From: Kastovskya adunca ATA6-11-RM4
GTDB lineage: Bacteria > Cyanobacteriota > Cyanobacteriia > Cyanobacteriales > Coleofasciculaceae
Direction: 5' to 3'
DNA: 64,000 nt
Assembly: GCA_019359445.1 (NCBI GenBank)
Contig: JAHHHJ010000010.1
Coordinates: forward strand, 62,001-126,000
Positions 42,193 through 52,014 of this stretch are shown here, in pieces (the first letter of the stretch is position 1; each line of letters begins with the position of its first letter). The position numbers and the translations under genes are program-made. The notes beneath the pieces are model-generated. The model saw nothing but the letters and a program-made list of their open reading frames with translations. It searched no databases and was not told the origin of the DNA.

Positions 42193-43302
42193 CTAGTTAC
42201 CAGTCTCTTTAGCCTGTAAAACACCACACTGACCCTGATGACGCAGCAGGTGATCGCATAAAACTAAAGCAACCATTGCCTCTACCATAGGCACGGCTCT
42301 AGGCAAAACGCAAGGGTCATGTCGTCCTTTTGCTGCCAAGACTGTCTCTTCACCTGTACTAGTGACGGTACGCTGTTCTTTTCGTATGGTAGCAGTGGGT
42401 TTAAACGCTACCCGTAGAATAAGGTTTTCTCCGTTACTGATGCCGCCTTGGATACCCCCAGAGTTATTGGTTACGGTACGAATATTTCCGGCTTCATCTG
42501 TATAAAATTCGTCATTATGTTCGCTTCCGGTGAGCAAGGTTCCAGCAAAGCCCGAACCAATTTCAAACCCCTTGCTGGCAGGGAGGGACATGACAGCTTT
42601 TGCTAAATCGGCTTCTAATTTATCAAATACAGGTTCTCCCAAGCCTTTGGGCAAATTCCGGGCGACACATTCGACAACGCCACCAAGGGAATCGCCACTT
42701 CGTCCAGTCTGCTCAATTTTTTCAATCATCCGTTCAGCGCATTCCCCATCTGGGCAACGGACAATATTGCTTTCGACTTGTTCGAGAGTCACCGTGTTGG
42801 GATCGACAATGCCTTCTAAATCTTTGATGCGCTTGACATAACCAACAATTTCCACCCCGGTAACTTGCTTGAGGATTTTTTTAGCGATCGCTCCGGCGGC
42901 GACTCTGCCAATCGTTTCCCGTGCGGAAGACCTCCCGCCCCCTTGCCAGTTGCGAATGCCATACTTGGCATCGTAGGTGGCATCGGCGTGAGAAGGACGA
43001 TAAGTCTGCACCATCTCACTGTAGTCCTGCGATCGCGTGTCCTGATTCCGCACCAGAATCATCACTGGTGTTCCTAGGGTTTTTCCTTCAAATACTCCCG
43101 ACACAATTTCGCAGGTGTCACTTTCCCGGCGCGGCGTCGTGATTTTGCTTTGTCCCGGACGCCTACGGTCGAGTTCAATTTGAATTTCTTCAGCGGAAAT
43201 TTCTAACTGGGGTGGACATCCATCTATCACTACCCCTACGCCACCGCCGTGGGATTCACCAAAAGTTGTAACTCGAAACAGATGCCCAAAGGTATTGCCC
43301 AT
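42193..43302 (-). CDS. aroC: Chorismate synthase
   Basis: The 369-residue protein starts [20 protein letters not shown], the family signature, and shows [37 protein letters not shown] and [11 protein letters not shown]. It converts EPSP to chorismate with reduced FMN, the last step of the shikimate pathway. Length is normal. It stands alone, without other aro genes nearby. Confidence 0.98.
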   Translation of the reverse strand: MGNTFGHLFRVTTFGESHGGGVGVVIDGCPPQLEISAEEIQIELDRRRPGQSKITTPRRESDTCEIVSGVFEGKTLGTPVMILVRNQDTRSQDYSEMVQTYRPSHADATYDAKYGIRNWQGGGRSSARETIGRVAAGAIAKKILKQVTGVEIVGYVKRIKDLEGIVDPNTVTLEQVESNIVRCPDGECAERMIEKIEQTGRSGDSLGGVVECVARNLPKGLGEPVFDKLEADLAKAVMSLPASKGFEIGSGFAGTLLTGSEHNDEFYTDEAGNIRTVTNNSGGIQGGISNGENLILRVAFKPTATIRKEQRTVTSTGEETVLAAKGRHDPCVLPRAVPMVEAMVALVLCDHLLRHQGQCGVLQAKETGN

Positions 43303-43570
43303 AATAGTTGAGGAAGCACAGATTCGATTTTAACAGTCGTTACTGATTGAGACGGTGATTTCCGTGACCTCTCAACTCATAACGCTGTGACCTGAGAGGG
43401 CGTCGCGCTGACTGACAAAGTAGAGCAACAGAGAAAAGCTTGATATGAAGTTTACACCACTACTTTTTGCAGATGTAGAGCTGTAACTACTTGTGCTTAT
43501 CTGAGTGGGTCTTGGGCAAAACAAGCGCCTGAGTACGGGCGATCGCACTAATACTTCACTATTTGGGACT

Positions 43571-45922
43571 ATGCCGCAATACTTTGGAGCCTTGCCAACT
43601 ACAGAATCATCCTGGTCAACCCTCAGCAGGGTAGAAACGGTTGAACGTCACGAACGAGGCATCTTCTGCGATTGTGGCGGCCCTCGCGTCTCCATCAGCA
43701 TTCTGGCAGCCAATTTAATTCGGGTGCGGATGTCCCCAAGCGGAGAGTTTTTGCCACGCCGACCTTGGGCTGTCACTCAAGCGGATGAAGAGTGGGTCTC
43801 AGTTCCCTTTGAAGTTGAAGAGAGCGCCGATGCCATTGAACTTTCGACAGAACAGATCCGGGTGCGGATTGGGCGCGATCCTTGTCGAATTGAGTACTTT
43901 GACAAAGACGGGAAGCCTTTTGCTCGCGATGAGGCAACTCTGGGCAGCGGTTGGCACAAGGGAACGGTAGCCGGGTGGAAGCACATTGAGGCAGAGGAAC
44001 ACTTTTACGGGTTTGGGGAACGGACAGGATTGCTCGACAAGCTGGCAGAAACTCAAACCAACTGGACAAAAGATGCCTTAGATTACGGCCCGCTCACGGA
44101 TGAGATGTACCAAGCCATTCCCTTCTTCATGGCACTGCGTCCTGGTGTCGGTTACGGAGTATTTTTCAACACCACCTTTTGGAGTCAGTTCGATATCGGT
44201 GCCGAACATCCGGGAGTGTGGCGGATGGAGACTCGTGGCGATGAGTTGGACTACTACATCATCTATGGCCCCTATCCCCAGCCAATTTTAAGTACCTACA
44301 CGCAGCTAACTGGACGGATGCCTCTGCCGCCAAAGTGGTCATTGGGATACCACCAGTGCCGTTGGAGTTACGAATCAGAGGAGATTGTGCGGGAACTCGC
44401 GCAAGAGTTTCGCCAACGCCAAATCCCCTGTGATGTCATTCATCTCGATATCGACTATATGAGAGGCTACCGGGTTTTTACCTGGAGTCCCAAACGCTTT
44501 CCTAACCCCGAACAGTTATTGAGCGACTTGAAGCAGGATGGCTTTAAGACCGTGACGATTATTGACCCTGGCGTGAAGTACGAACCAGAAGCCGACTATA
44601 AGGTTTTTGAGCAAGGGTTAGAGAAGGATTATTTTGTGCGGAAGGCGAACGGTAGATTGTTCCACGGCTACGTTTGGCCAGATAAAGCCGTGTTCCCAGA
44701 TTTTTTGCGCTCAGATGTGCGGGAATGGTGGGGGAATTTGCACAAAAGCCTCACGGAAAGCGGAGTGGCGGGCATTTGGAACGATATGAATGAGCCGGCA
44801 ATTGATGACCGCCCCTTTGGAGATAAGGGCAATAAAATCTTTTTTCCCGATGATGCCCCCCAAGGGCCCGACGATGCCAAAACGACCCATAGGGAAGTAC
44901 ACAATCTCTACGGACAGATGATGGCACGGTCGGCGGCGGAAGGGCTAGAACGCGCTCGTCCGACTGAACGATCGTTTGTCTTAACGCGCTCTGGTTATGC
45001 GGGGATTCAACGCTGGTCGGCAGTTTGGACGGGTGACAATCACGCCTTGTGGGAGTATCTAGAATGGTCGCTGCCGATGCTCTGCAATCTCGGTTTATCG
45101 GGGGTTCCCTTTGTCGGGTCTGATATTGGTGGTTTTGCGGGCAATGCGACGGCAGAACTATTTGCCCGTTGGATGCAAGTAGGGATGCTCTATCCCTTGA
45201 TGCGCGGTCACTCGGCACTCACCACTGCCCAGCACGAGCCTTGGGTATTTGGCGATCGCGTGGAGAAAATTTGCCGCGAGTACATCGAACTACGCTATCG
45301 CTTGCTCCCTTACCTCTACACCTTCTTTTGGGAAGCCGCGCAAACAGGTGCCCCGATTTTGCGACCTCTACTTTACCAATTCCCCGAAGATCAAAATACC
45401 TACAAACTCTACGATCAGGTGCTACTCGGTTCATCTTTAATGGCAGCCCCAGTTTATCGACCGGGAGTAGAATGCCGTAGCGTGTACTTGCCCGCAGGTC
45501 GCTGGTATGACTGGTGGACAGGCGAATCGCTTACCGGATCAACCCACATCCTTGCCTCAGCCCCCTTAGAACGGATGCCGCTTTATGTCTGTGCCGGGGG
45601 AATCATCCCCATGCAACCCGTGATGCAGCACGTCGATCAGCGTCCTATCGACCTATTGACGCTGCGTGTCTTTCCCGGTGAGGGCGAGTTGACGTTTTAT
45701 GAGGATGACGGTCGCTCCTTTGATTACAAGTCCGGGGCGTTCTGTACGACGACCTATCGAGTGCGCGTTGAAGGGCAAGAAGCGATCGTTGAAATAGAAG
45801 GGCGGGAAGGTAACTGGACGCCACCAGCGCGGGAAGTTGTAGTGGAGTTGGTGGGTGTAGGAGAGCAGCGCTTTAACGATGACGGCACAGCACGACAGTT
45901 GAGGTTTGCTACGAACGATTAA
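43571..45922 (+). CDS. GH31 alpha-glucosidase-type glycoside hydrolase
   Basis: I choose ATG 43571 (MPQYFGALPTTESSWSTLSR, 783 residues), which has GGGA 5 nt upstream; an in-frame GTG at 43505 would add 22 residues. The enzyme shows the GH31 nucleophile in GIWNDMNEPA (D405 from this start) and the acid/base in WTGDNHALWE (D489), plus GVPFVGSDIGGF. The N-terminal beta-sandwich (about 60-230) and C-terminal beta domains are complete. No signal peptide is present, so a cytoplasmic role in alpha-glucan or maltooligosaccharide breakdown is likely. It is monocistronic. Confidence 0.93.
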   Translation: MPQYFGALPTTESSWSTLSRVETVERHERGIFCDCGGPRVSISILAANLIRVRMSPSGEFLPRRPWAVTQADEEWVSVPFEVEESADAIELSTEQIRVRIGRDPCRIEYFDKDGKPFARDEATLGSGWHKGTVAGWKHIEAEEHFYGFGERTGLLDKLAETQTNWTKDALDYGPLTDEMYQAIPFFMALRPGVGYGVFFNTTFWSQFDIGAEHPGVWRMETRGDELDYYIIYGPYPQPILSTYTQLTGRMPLPPKWSLGYHQCRWSYESEEIVRELAQEFRQRQIPCDVIHLDIDYMRGYRVFTWSPKRFPNPEQLLSDLKQDGFKTVTIIDPGVKYEPEADYKVFEQGLEKDYFVRKANGRLFHGYVWPDKAVFPDFLRSDVREWWGNLHKSLTESGVAGIWNDMNEPAIDDRPFGDKGNKIFFPDDAPQGPDDAKTTHREVHNLYGQMMARSAAEGLERARPTERSFVLTRSGYAGIQRWSAVWTGDNHALWEYLEWSLPMLCNLGLSGVPFVGSDIGGFAGNATAELFARWMQVGMLYPLMRGHSALTTAQHEPWVFGDRVEKICREYIELRYRLLPYLYTFFWEAAQTGAPILRPLLYQFPEDQNTYKLYDQVLLGSSLMAAPVYRPGVECRSVYLPAGRWYDWWTGESLTGSTHILASAPLERMPLYVCAGGIIPMQPVMQHVDQRPIDLLTLRVFPGEGELTFYEDDGRSFDYKSGAFCTTTYRVRVEGQEAIVEIEGREGNWTPPAREVVVELVGVGEQRFNDDGTARQLRFATND

Positions 45923-45943
45923 GCTCTGTTCTACTGGCAGCAA

Positions 45944-45973
45944 GGGTTAGGGGATGAGGGCTTTCCCCTACCC
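45944..45973. terminator. Hairpin between convergent GH31 and deaminase genes
   Basis: GGGTTAGGGGA can pair with TCCCCTACCC with one bulged base. It lies in the 79-bp spacer between the two stop codons, so it could terminate both transcripts. No T-tract follows. Confidence 0.4.
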
Positions 45974-46001
45974 GACGGATAGATATTTGCTGTAAGCCGC
46001 C

Positions 46002-47042
46002 TTATCTCGCCGCCACAGCCTCGGGGCGATCGCTTTGTAGCAAACCAGTCAGCAGGGAAGCAGGAGGCTGCTCGTAGGGCCAAGCGAAGGCATGGCGGAA
46101 TGCCGCATTCTGACAAGCCTCTAGCTGCTCAAAGTCAATGATGTCTAAGGTCAGTAAGTTTTCGTACTCGAAGGGCAGACGGACGTTGTGCAGTCCCGCA
46201 TTGTCTGTACAGATGGCGATATCCACACCCGCTTCAAAACAGCGGTCAAAAACGATCTTCAGTTGCTGCAAATCCTCTAACGTGCCTGTTTGGAGGTACG
46301 TAGTGGGGCAAACTTCCAGGCATTGCTGGCATTTTGCCACCTCTGGTAATAACTCTGGATACTGCAAGGGAATTTGGATACCGTGACCAATTCTCATCAG
46401 ATAGGGGAGCAGTTCTGGGTAGCAGCCGTTGGAGGTTTCGTAGAGATGACCAGTGGTTTTAATGTTGAGCGATCGCGCATACTGATACAACTGCACAAAC
46501 TCATCCAAACGCTCGGCAACATGGGCATCTCCCCCCGCTAAATCCACCGCGCAAACATACTCGCGATGTTGAGCCGCAAGGTCAACAATTGCCCGATTCA
46601 CCTCATAAGGAAGGCGCGAGTGCATACACAGGATTTGGCTAGTCACGATCGGATACTCCGGAACCTGGCTAGCGCGTCCGACAATCTCCACAATCTCTGC
46701 CATCTGCTCAATGCGTTCAGATTGGCTTAACTTCTCTGAAGTCCGCAGGTAGGGAGTGTAGCGCAACTCTAAGTAAGCGAGATTTTCAAAAATATAAGCA
46801 CCGCGTAGCAGTCGGTAAATAAAGTAAGGCAATGTTTGTGCTGTTTGGACACTTTCCACCAGCGTATGCAATTCTAAATATTCATCTAGAGTGTTTCGAG
46901 GACGGGTATAAAACTCCTCAAACTCCGAGTATTCAGGAAATCGGTGTGCTAAATCAGGGTTTTGGCGTTGAAAATATCGCCAAAGAATACGAGGCACAAC
47001 CGATCCACCCAAATGACGATGCAGATCAGCGTATAAAGTCAC
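46002..47042 (-). CDS. Adenosine-deaminase-family amidohydrolase
   Basis: The 346-residue protein starts MTLYADLHRHLGGSVVP, giving the metal-binding H-x-H (H8, H10). It also shows CAVDLAGGDAH, TGHLYETSNG, RIGHGIQIPLQYPE and AICTDNAGLHNV with the catalytic-site aspartate, in the order of the adenosine/AMP deaminase family. The HPAE-type glutamate position reads YETSNG here, so the true substrate may differ from adenosine. It is on the opposite strand from purA, whose upstream region it shares. Confidence 0.82.
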   Translation of the reverse strand: MTLYADLHRHLGGSVVPRILWRYFQRQNPDLAHRFPEYSEFEEFYTRPRNTLDEYLELHTLVESVQTAQTLPYFIYRLLRGAYIFENLAYLELRYTPYLRTSEKLSQSERIEQMAEIVEIVGRASQVPEYPIVTSQILCMHSRLPYEVNRAIVDLAAQHREYVCAVDLAGGDAHVAERLDEFVQLYQYARSLNIKTTGHLYETSNGCYPELLPYLMRIGHGIQIPLQYPELLPEVAKCQQCLEVCPTTYLQTGTLEDLQQLKIVFDRCFEAGVDIAICTDNAGLHNVRLPFEYENLLTLDIIDFEQLEACQNAAFRHAFAWPYEQPPASLLTGLLQSDRPEAVAAR

Positions 47043-47214
47043 AAGAATAAACCTCTTTTAATATCTTCAGGAGTTTTTGGTACTATTAGTTAGTCTGTGG
47101 AAGTAAGTTTTCCCAGTCGCTTATAGCCACTGGAAGTGCTGCAATGGCTCATTCACAGTACGCCTGTCACTAATGATCAGTGAGGAGCGTACGCAAAAAT
47201 AAGTTGTCCACACG

Positions 47215-48628
<1,414 letters not shown>

Positions 48629-48653
48629 AGCCAGAAAGATGAAGGATAAAGTG

Positions 48654-48698
48654 TGAAAGATGAAACCAGTCATCTTCTGCTTGATCGATCATCTTTCA
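48654..48698. repeat. Inverted heptamer-repeat hairpin after purA
   Basis: TGAAAGATGA at 48654-48663 pairs perfectly with TCATCTTTCA at 48689-48698 around a 25-nt loop. It is made from the same GATGAA-type short repeats found elsewhere in the window. No T-tract follows, so a terminator role is uncertain. Confidence 0.5.
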
Positions 48699-48821
48699 AT
48701 CTTCAGTTGAGGCGCTGTCCGGTTTGAGACGGAAGAAAATTCTGTCTCAAAACGCAACAATTTCTAAAGCTAGCCGATAATAGCTTTCTGTCAACACTTA
48801 TAAACCCTAAGAGCGATTGAG

Positions 48822-49493
48822 ATGGACGTTACGATTGAATGTCAGAAAAGACCAGAAGGCAGCAAGCCGAGAGCGCTGCGTCGAGAGGGTCTAATTCCAG
48901 CGGTTCTTTACGGTCACAATGGCGTAGAATCCGTTGATTTGACTGTAAAAGCCAAAACTGCAGAAATTTTACTCAAAGATGCTTCAGTAAACAACACCCT
49001 GATTCAGGTAAATGTTCCTGACATTTCCTGGAGTGGCAAAGCTATCCTTCGGGAAGTACAGGCTCACCCCTGGAAACGTAAAATCTTGTACCACTTGAGC
49101 TTTTTCTCTGTAGCCTCTCAAGACAGCTTGGATGTTGTGGTACCCATTCACTACGTCGGAGAACCGGTGGGTGTCAAAGAGGGAGGCATTTTACAGCCTG
49201 TACTAACAGAACTTGCTATACAGTGTGCCCCGGATAACATTCCTGAGGTAATTGAAGTTGATGTCACCAACCTCAACGTGGGTGACAGCCTACAGTTGGA
49301 AAACATAACTTTACCCTCCGGCGTCACCTCCCAAATTGAACTAGAGCGCACTATTGTCACCATCGCAACTCCCCAAGTGGTAACAGAAGAACCCACCGAA
49401 GCCCTTAGCGATGAAGTGGCAGCCGCAATGGAAGCCTACTCTGGCGAGGAAGAAGCACCTCCCTCAGAAGCCGCTTCAGAATCAGAGTCATAA
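48822..49493 (+). CDS. rplY: 50S ribosomal protein L25 (Ctc/TL5 long form)
   Basis: The 223-residue protein begins MDVTIECQKRPEGSKPRALR and has the L25 5S-rRNA-binding domain (residues 1-95, with LIPAVLYGHNGVE and VQAHPWKRKILYHLSFF) followed by a TL5/Ctc beta domain (LDVVVPIHYVGEPVGVKEGG). The acidic tail (GEEEAPPSEAASESES) is normal for the long form. It binds 5S rRNA in the large ribosomal subunit. It follows purA by 193 bp and has its own terminator. Confidence 0.95.
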   Translation: MDVTIECQKRPEGSKPRALRREGLIPAVLYGHNGVESVDLTVKAKTAEILLKDASVNNTLIQVNVPDISWSGKAILREVQAHPWKRKILYHLSFFSVASQDSLDVVVPIHYVGEPVGVKEGGILQPVLTELAIQCAPDNIPEVIEVDVTNLNVGDSLQLENITLPSGVTSQIELERTIVTIATPQVVTEEPTEALSDEVAAAMEAYSGEEEAPPSEAASESES

Positions 49494-49517
49494 GATTTGC
49501 TAGCTATGCAATAGTTA

Positions 49518-49554
49518 AGTCAGGGATGCGTTGTCGTCCCTGGCTTTTTTTTTT
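49518..49554 (+). terminator. Rho-independent terminator of rplY
   Basis: AGTCAGGGA pairs with TCCCTGGCT (one G-T pair) around a 10-nt loop, followed directly by ten T residues. It lies 24 bp after the rplY stop. It is the clearest terminator in the window. Confidence 0.92.
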
Positions 49555-49837
49555 GGAATTGGCGATCGCTTCCTATTTGGTCAACACAGTTGGCACATAC
49601 TGAGGTCGTTTCGCTCGTGCTGAATCATTCTGCCTATCTACCCACTATGGGATCTTAGGCGGAAAGTTTCAGTCTATTAATAGTTATGCCGCAAGTCCTC
49701 GGTAAGGGCAGTCTTTCATCTTTTCTGTCAGTGTTTGGGGTTTAGTTTCATTTAGGTTATCTGTGAGACGGCACTTGAAGTTAAGGTGGGGGTAATCAGC
49801 GTTAAATTTAATCTGTCTTGAGTTTTGAGGACAAAGG
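49555..49837. other. Non-coding stretch before the accessory patch
   Basis: About 280 bp between the rplY terminator and the first GNAT gene. It holds one HIP1 site and, at 49757-49776, a copy of a 20-bp sequence that recurs at 51979-51998. I found no gene, attC-like palindrome or clear promoter. Confidence 0.5.
49757..49776 (+). repeat. 20-bp direct repeat, copy 1
   Basis: TTATCTGTGAGACGGCACTT occurs here, 61 bp upstream of the first GNAT gene, and again exactly at 51979-51998. The two copies bracket the accessory genes from GNAT 1 to GNAT 2. Confidence 0.9.
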
Positions 49838-50278
49838 ATGGAAATCGTTCTAGCTCGATTTGAGCATCTTGAGGAAGTGTCGAATTTGTTTGATCAATAT
49901 CGCGTTTTCTATAAGCAGTCCTCAGATCTTGAAGCTGCTACGAAGTTCATTCAGGAGCGTTTCCAAAAGAAAGATTCTACTCTCCTTATAGCGAGTGACG
50001 ACGGGTACGTGGTTGGGTTTACCCAACTTTATTCCAGCTTTTCCTCAGTGTCGATGAAGCCTGTTTGGATTTTGAATGATTTATTCGTGGAGGAAACCTG
50101 CCGAGGGAAGGGCGTTGCAAAGTTGCTGATGAGTACAGCAGAAAATTTTGCACGAGAAACAGGAGCAGTCCGAATCATTTTAGCAACGCAAATTTCTAAT
50201 ATTGCAGCGCAATCTCTTTATGAATCGCTTGGGTATAGCAAAGATGAAGGGTTCTATCACTATGCGTTACGGTTATAG
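49838..50278 (+). CDS. GNAT-family N-acetyltransferase
   Basis: The 146-residue protein begins MEIVLARFEHLEEVSNLFDQ and has the acetyl-CoA motif VEETCRGKGVAKLLMSTAEN (R/Q-x-x-G-x-G/A variant) and ATQISNIAAQSLYESLGYSK at the C-terminus. The substrate is unknown. It is the first gene of an accessory patch rich in cassette-like genes; acetyltransferases are common integron-cassette cargo. Confidence 0.9.
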   Translation: MEIVLARFEHLEEVSNLFDQYRVFYKQSSDLEAATKFIQERFQKKDSTLLIASDDGYVVGFTQLYSSFSSVSMKPVWILNDLFVEETCRGKGVAKLLMSTAENFARETGAVRIILATQISNIAAQSLYESLGYSKDEGFYHYALRL

Positions 50279-50339
50279 TGGCGGTGATTTGAAGTTAATC
50301 CTGCAACTAGGGAAAGGTAGTTCGCATTGTCTAAGTCAC

Positions 50340-50362
50340 TGTAACGACGAACTGTAGTTACA
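50340..50362 (+). promoter_or_regulatory. Inverted repeat over a -10-like box upstream of brnT
   Basis: TGTAAC (50340-50345) and GTTACA (50357-50362) form an inverted repeat, and TACAAT at 50359-50364 resembles a -10 box. BrnTA operons are autorepressed by the complex, so this could be the operator. No good -35 was found. Confidence 0.35.
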
Positions 50363-50390
50363 ATAAGCCAACTGTAGCGGTTGTTTGGTG

Positions 50391-50670
50391 ATGGAGTTTG
50401 AATGGGATGAAGCAAAGCGCCTTGCCAATCTTCGCAAGCATGGGATTGATTTTATTGACGTTCTAGCAGTGTTTGATGGAGACACGGTGATCGTCGAGGA
50501 CGAGCGCTACAGTTATGGGGAACAGCGTTTTGTCACATTTATTTGGTTTGTTGCAAGGGCGCGTTATTGCTGTTGTCCATACAGAGCGTGAGGATTGTAC
50601 CCGTATTATTTCTGCAAGAAAAGCGACGAAATATGAACAACGAGTCTACTTCGAGCAACTCTCAAACTGA
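50391..50670 (+). pseudogene. brnT: BrnT-type toxin gene with frameshift
   Basis: The frame starts MEFEWDEAKRLANLRKHGID, the BrnT signature (E-W-D-x-x-K-x-x-x-N-x-x-K-H-G-I-x-F), and continues to YSYGEQRFVTF. There it shifts. In the next frame the family sequence resumes as FGLLQGRVIAVVHTER and RIISARKATKYEQRVYFEQL to a stop at 50670. The join lies at 50537-50544, where ATTT is duplicated in tandem; removing one copy restores a 92-residue toxin. As it stands, translation ends at 50591 after a scrambled tail without the RIISARKA catalytic region. BrnT is a ribonuclease-type toxin. Sequencing error is possible. Confidence 0.85.
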
Positions 50671-50908
50671 TTGGCAACGACTGGATGCCATGACTGATGA
50701 AGACATTGATTTATCAGATTGCCCAGAGATTACGCCGGAAATGTTTGCCAAGGCAGTGGTGCGACGGGGTTTACCTGTAGCAAAAGCCAAAACTCAAGTT
50801 ACGCTCCGCATTGACAGCGATGTATTAGAGTGGTTTAAGTCTCAAGGGCAGGGCTATCAAACACAGATCAATCAATTGCTACGAGCTTATATGGAAGCAC
50901 ATCAATAA
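50633..50908 (+). CDS. brnA: BrnA-type antitoxin
   Basis: The 91-residue product starts at ATG 50633 (MNNESTSSNSQTDWQRLDAM), inside the end of the brnT frame, an overlap of 38 bp. It has the BrnA features DIDLSDCPEITPEMFAKAVV and a C-terminal ribbon-helix-helix-like QVTLRIDSDVLEWFKSQGQG-YQTQINQLLRAYM. BrnA neutralises BrnT and represses the operon. It looks intact although its toxin is broken. A longer frame from 50543 is a by-product of the overlap. Confidence 0.88.
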   Translation: MNNESTSSNSQTDWQRLDAMTDEDIDLSDCPEITPEMFAKAVVRRGLPVAKAKTQVTLRIDSDVLEWFKSQGQGYQTQINQLLRAYMEAHQ

Positions 50909-50956
50909 TAATAGGCTTAGTTGGTGTTGCGTTTGAAGGTGAGATTAGTTGCGGCG
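50909..50956 (+). other. Short spacer before attC-like site A
   Basis: No coding or structural signal was recognised. It only separates brnA from the imperfect palindrome that follows. Confidence 0.4.
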
Positions 50957-51027
50957 GCATAACAATTCAAATGCAGCGGACGTTTCTAAACCACTGGTGG
51001 TGTGTTTAAGCCTCATCGTCGCCGCTC
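50957..51027 (+). repeat. attC-like palindrome A, right end missing
   Basis: The left arm reads GCATAACAATTCAAATGCAG then CGGACG, and the right inner arm CGTCGCCGCT can pair with AGCGGACG of the left arm with one bulge. The expected closing GTTRRRY box is absent: the sequence runs directly into the protease fragment at 51028. It looks like an attC-type site whose right side was lost. Confidence 0.4.
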
Positions 51028-51219
51028 AATAGTGGTGGTTCAGCCTTAGTTAATACTGAGAATGGAATGCAGCTAATTGGAGTTAGCTCTAGAGGTCGTT
51101 ATAAAAGTATTGTTAGAACGATTTTTGATCGGCAAGGGCGTTATGGTTGGCAGGAGTATTATATTCGTGTTTCAAAAATGTATAGCTGGATTAATCAAGT
51201 AATTAATGAAAGCAGTTAG
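51028..51219 (+). pseudogene. C-terminal fragment of an S1 (trypsin-like) serine protease
   Basis: Sixty-three codons plus stop read NSGGSALVNTENGMQLIGVS and onward to YIRVSKMYSWINQVI. The first part matches the catalytic-serine block (GDSGGPLV) of S1 peptidases and the end matches the terminal Y-x-R-V-S-x-x-x-x-W-I helix. There is no start codon, no histidine or aspartate of the triad and nothing upstream in frame that belongs. The fragment is abruptly joined to attC-like arm A and followed by attC-like site B. Confidence 0.7.
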
Positions 51220-51227
51220 TCTGCCTT

Positions 51228-51316
51228 GCCTAACATAGCCCATGCACACCGACCGCCAAAAGCTGATCAGTTGTGGTGTAAAAGTTATCTGTGTCTGGTG
51301 ATTGGGAACGTTAGGC
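51228..51316 (+). repeat. attC-like imperfect palindrome B
   Basis: The 89-bp element begins GCCTAAC and ends GTTAGGC, exact complements that fit the RYYYAAC/GTTRRRY consensus of integron attC sites. Inside, CCCATGCACACCGACCG on the left can pair imperfectly with GGTGATTGGG on the right, leaving unpaired bases. The middle is variable. It directly precedes the second GNAT gene (start 51338). Confidence 0.5.
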
Positions 51317-51337
51317 GGCTGGCAAAAGGATAAAAGA

Positions 51338-51889
51338 ATGACATCAATGCAGAGTAAGAATCTACATTTCGAGCCACTCACTGCTGCCCATGCTGACGAT
51401 CTCTTTGCTGTTCTGACTACACCCTCCGTCCTCGCCTTTATTGATCCAACAGGAAAACCACCAACCTTAGAGGAACTCAGAGCAGAATATGCTGCTCGTG
51501 CGAGTGGGCCAGTGAATCTGATAACGCCCACCGAGAAATGGTTCAACGTGGCAGTACACTTGAAAGCTGATTCCTCTAAAGCGATCGGTCGGCTTGAGGC
51601 GACAAGGTACAGCAAGTGGGGTGAGGTAGCCTACTTATTAGGTGAAGCGTGGTGGGGAAAGGGATTGGCATTCGAGGCGATGCATTGGTGGCATGATTAC
51701 CTTGAAGCGGTTGTACCAGGAACCCAGTGGTGGGCTACAGTACATCCAGCGAACCAGAGGAGCATCCGGCTCCTGACACGTCTTAAGTACGAGGAGGTAG
51801 ACTCGAGTAGGCGACCGAAACTCCAATCCTATGATTTAGGAGATCGCTGCTTCATTCGTTCTGATCATGTTAAAGAACATACCGCCTAA
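51338..51889 (+). CDS. GNAT-family N-acetyltransferase (RimJ/RimL type)
   Basis: I start at ATG 51338 (MTSMQSKNLHFEPLTAAHAD), with AAGGA 8-12 nt upstream; this gives 183 residues. WGEVAYLLGEAWWGKGLAFE is the acetyl-CoA-binding motif A, and VHPANQRSIRLLTRLKYEEV is the motif-B region of the RimJ/RimL group. Substrate unknown. The gene starts 22 bp after attC-like site B, and its stop codon lies within site C, exactly the arrangement of a one-gene integron cassette. Confidence 0.9.
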   Translation: MTSMQSKNLHFEPLTAAHADDLFAVLTTPSVLAFIDPTGKPPTLEELRAEYAARASGPVNLITPTEKWFNVAVHLKADSSKAIGRLEATRYSKWGEVAYLLGEAWWGKGLAFEAMHWWHDYLEAVVPGTQWWATVHPANQRSIRLLTRLKYEEVDSSRRPKLQSYDLGDRCFIRSDHVKEHTA

Positions 51890-51969
51890 CAATCCCGTTG
51901 CACACCGACCGTGTCTATACAGTCGGTTGTCCGAAAGGTTTTAGCGGCGGGTGATGGGCAACGTTGGGC
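51884..51969 (+). repeat. attC-like imperfect palindrome C
   Basis: The 86-bp element begins GCCTAAC, containing the GNAT stop, and ends GTTGGGC, complementary except for one G-T pair. Inner arms CGTTGCACACCGACCG and CGGCGGGTGATGGGCAACG pair imperfectly. It shares GCACACCGACCG with site B, and both right arms contain GGTGAT. Confidence 0.5.
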
Positions 51970-51978
51970 TGCTTTTCC

Positions 51979-51998
51979 TTATCTGTGAGACGGCACTT
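51979..51998 (+). repeat. 20-bp direct repeat, copy 2
   Basis: Exact second copy of TTATCTGTGAGACGGCACTT (see 49757-49776), 10 bp after attC-like site C and 16 bp before the ribbon-helix-helix-like gene. Both copies lie just upstream of a small gene. Confidence 0.9.
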
Positions 51999-52014
51999 AA
52001 ATTGCTTCTGTTGA

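Noticed and set aside
42816-43142. Several frames on both strands inside aroC
   Set aside because: All are shadows of the chorismate synthase reading frame.
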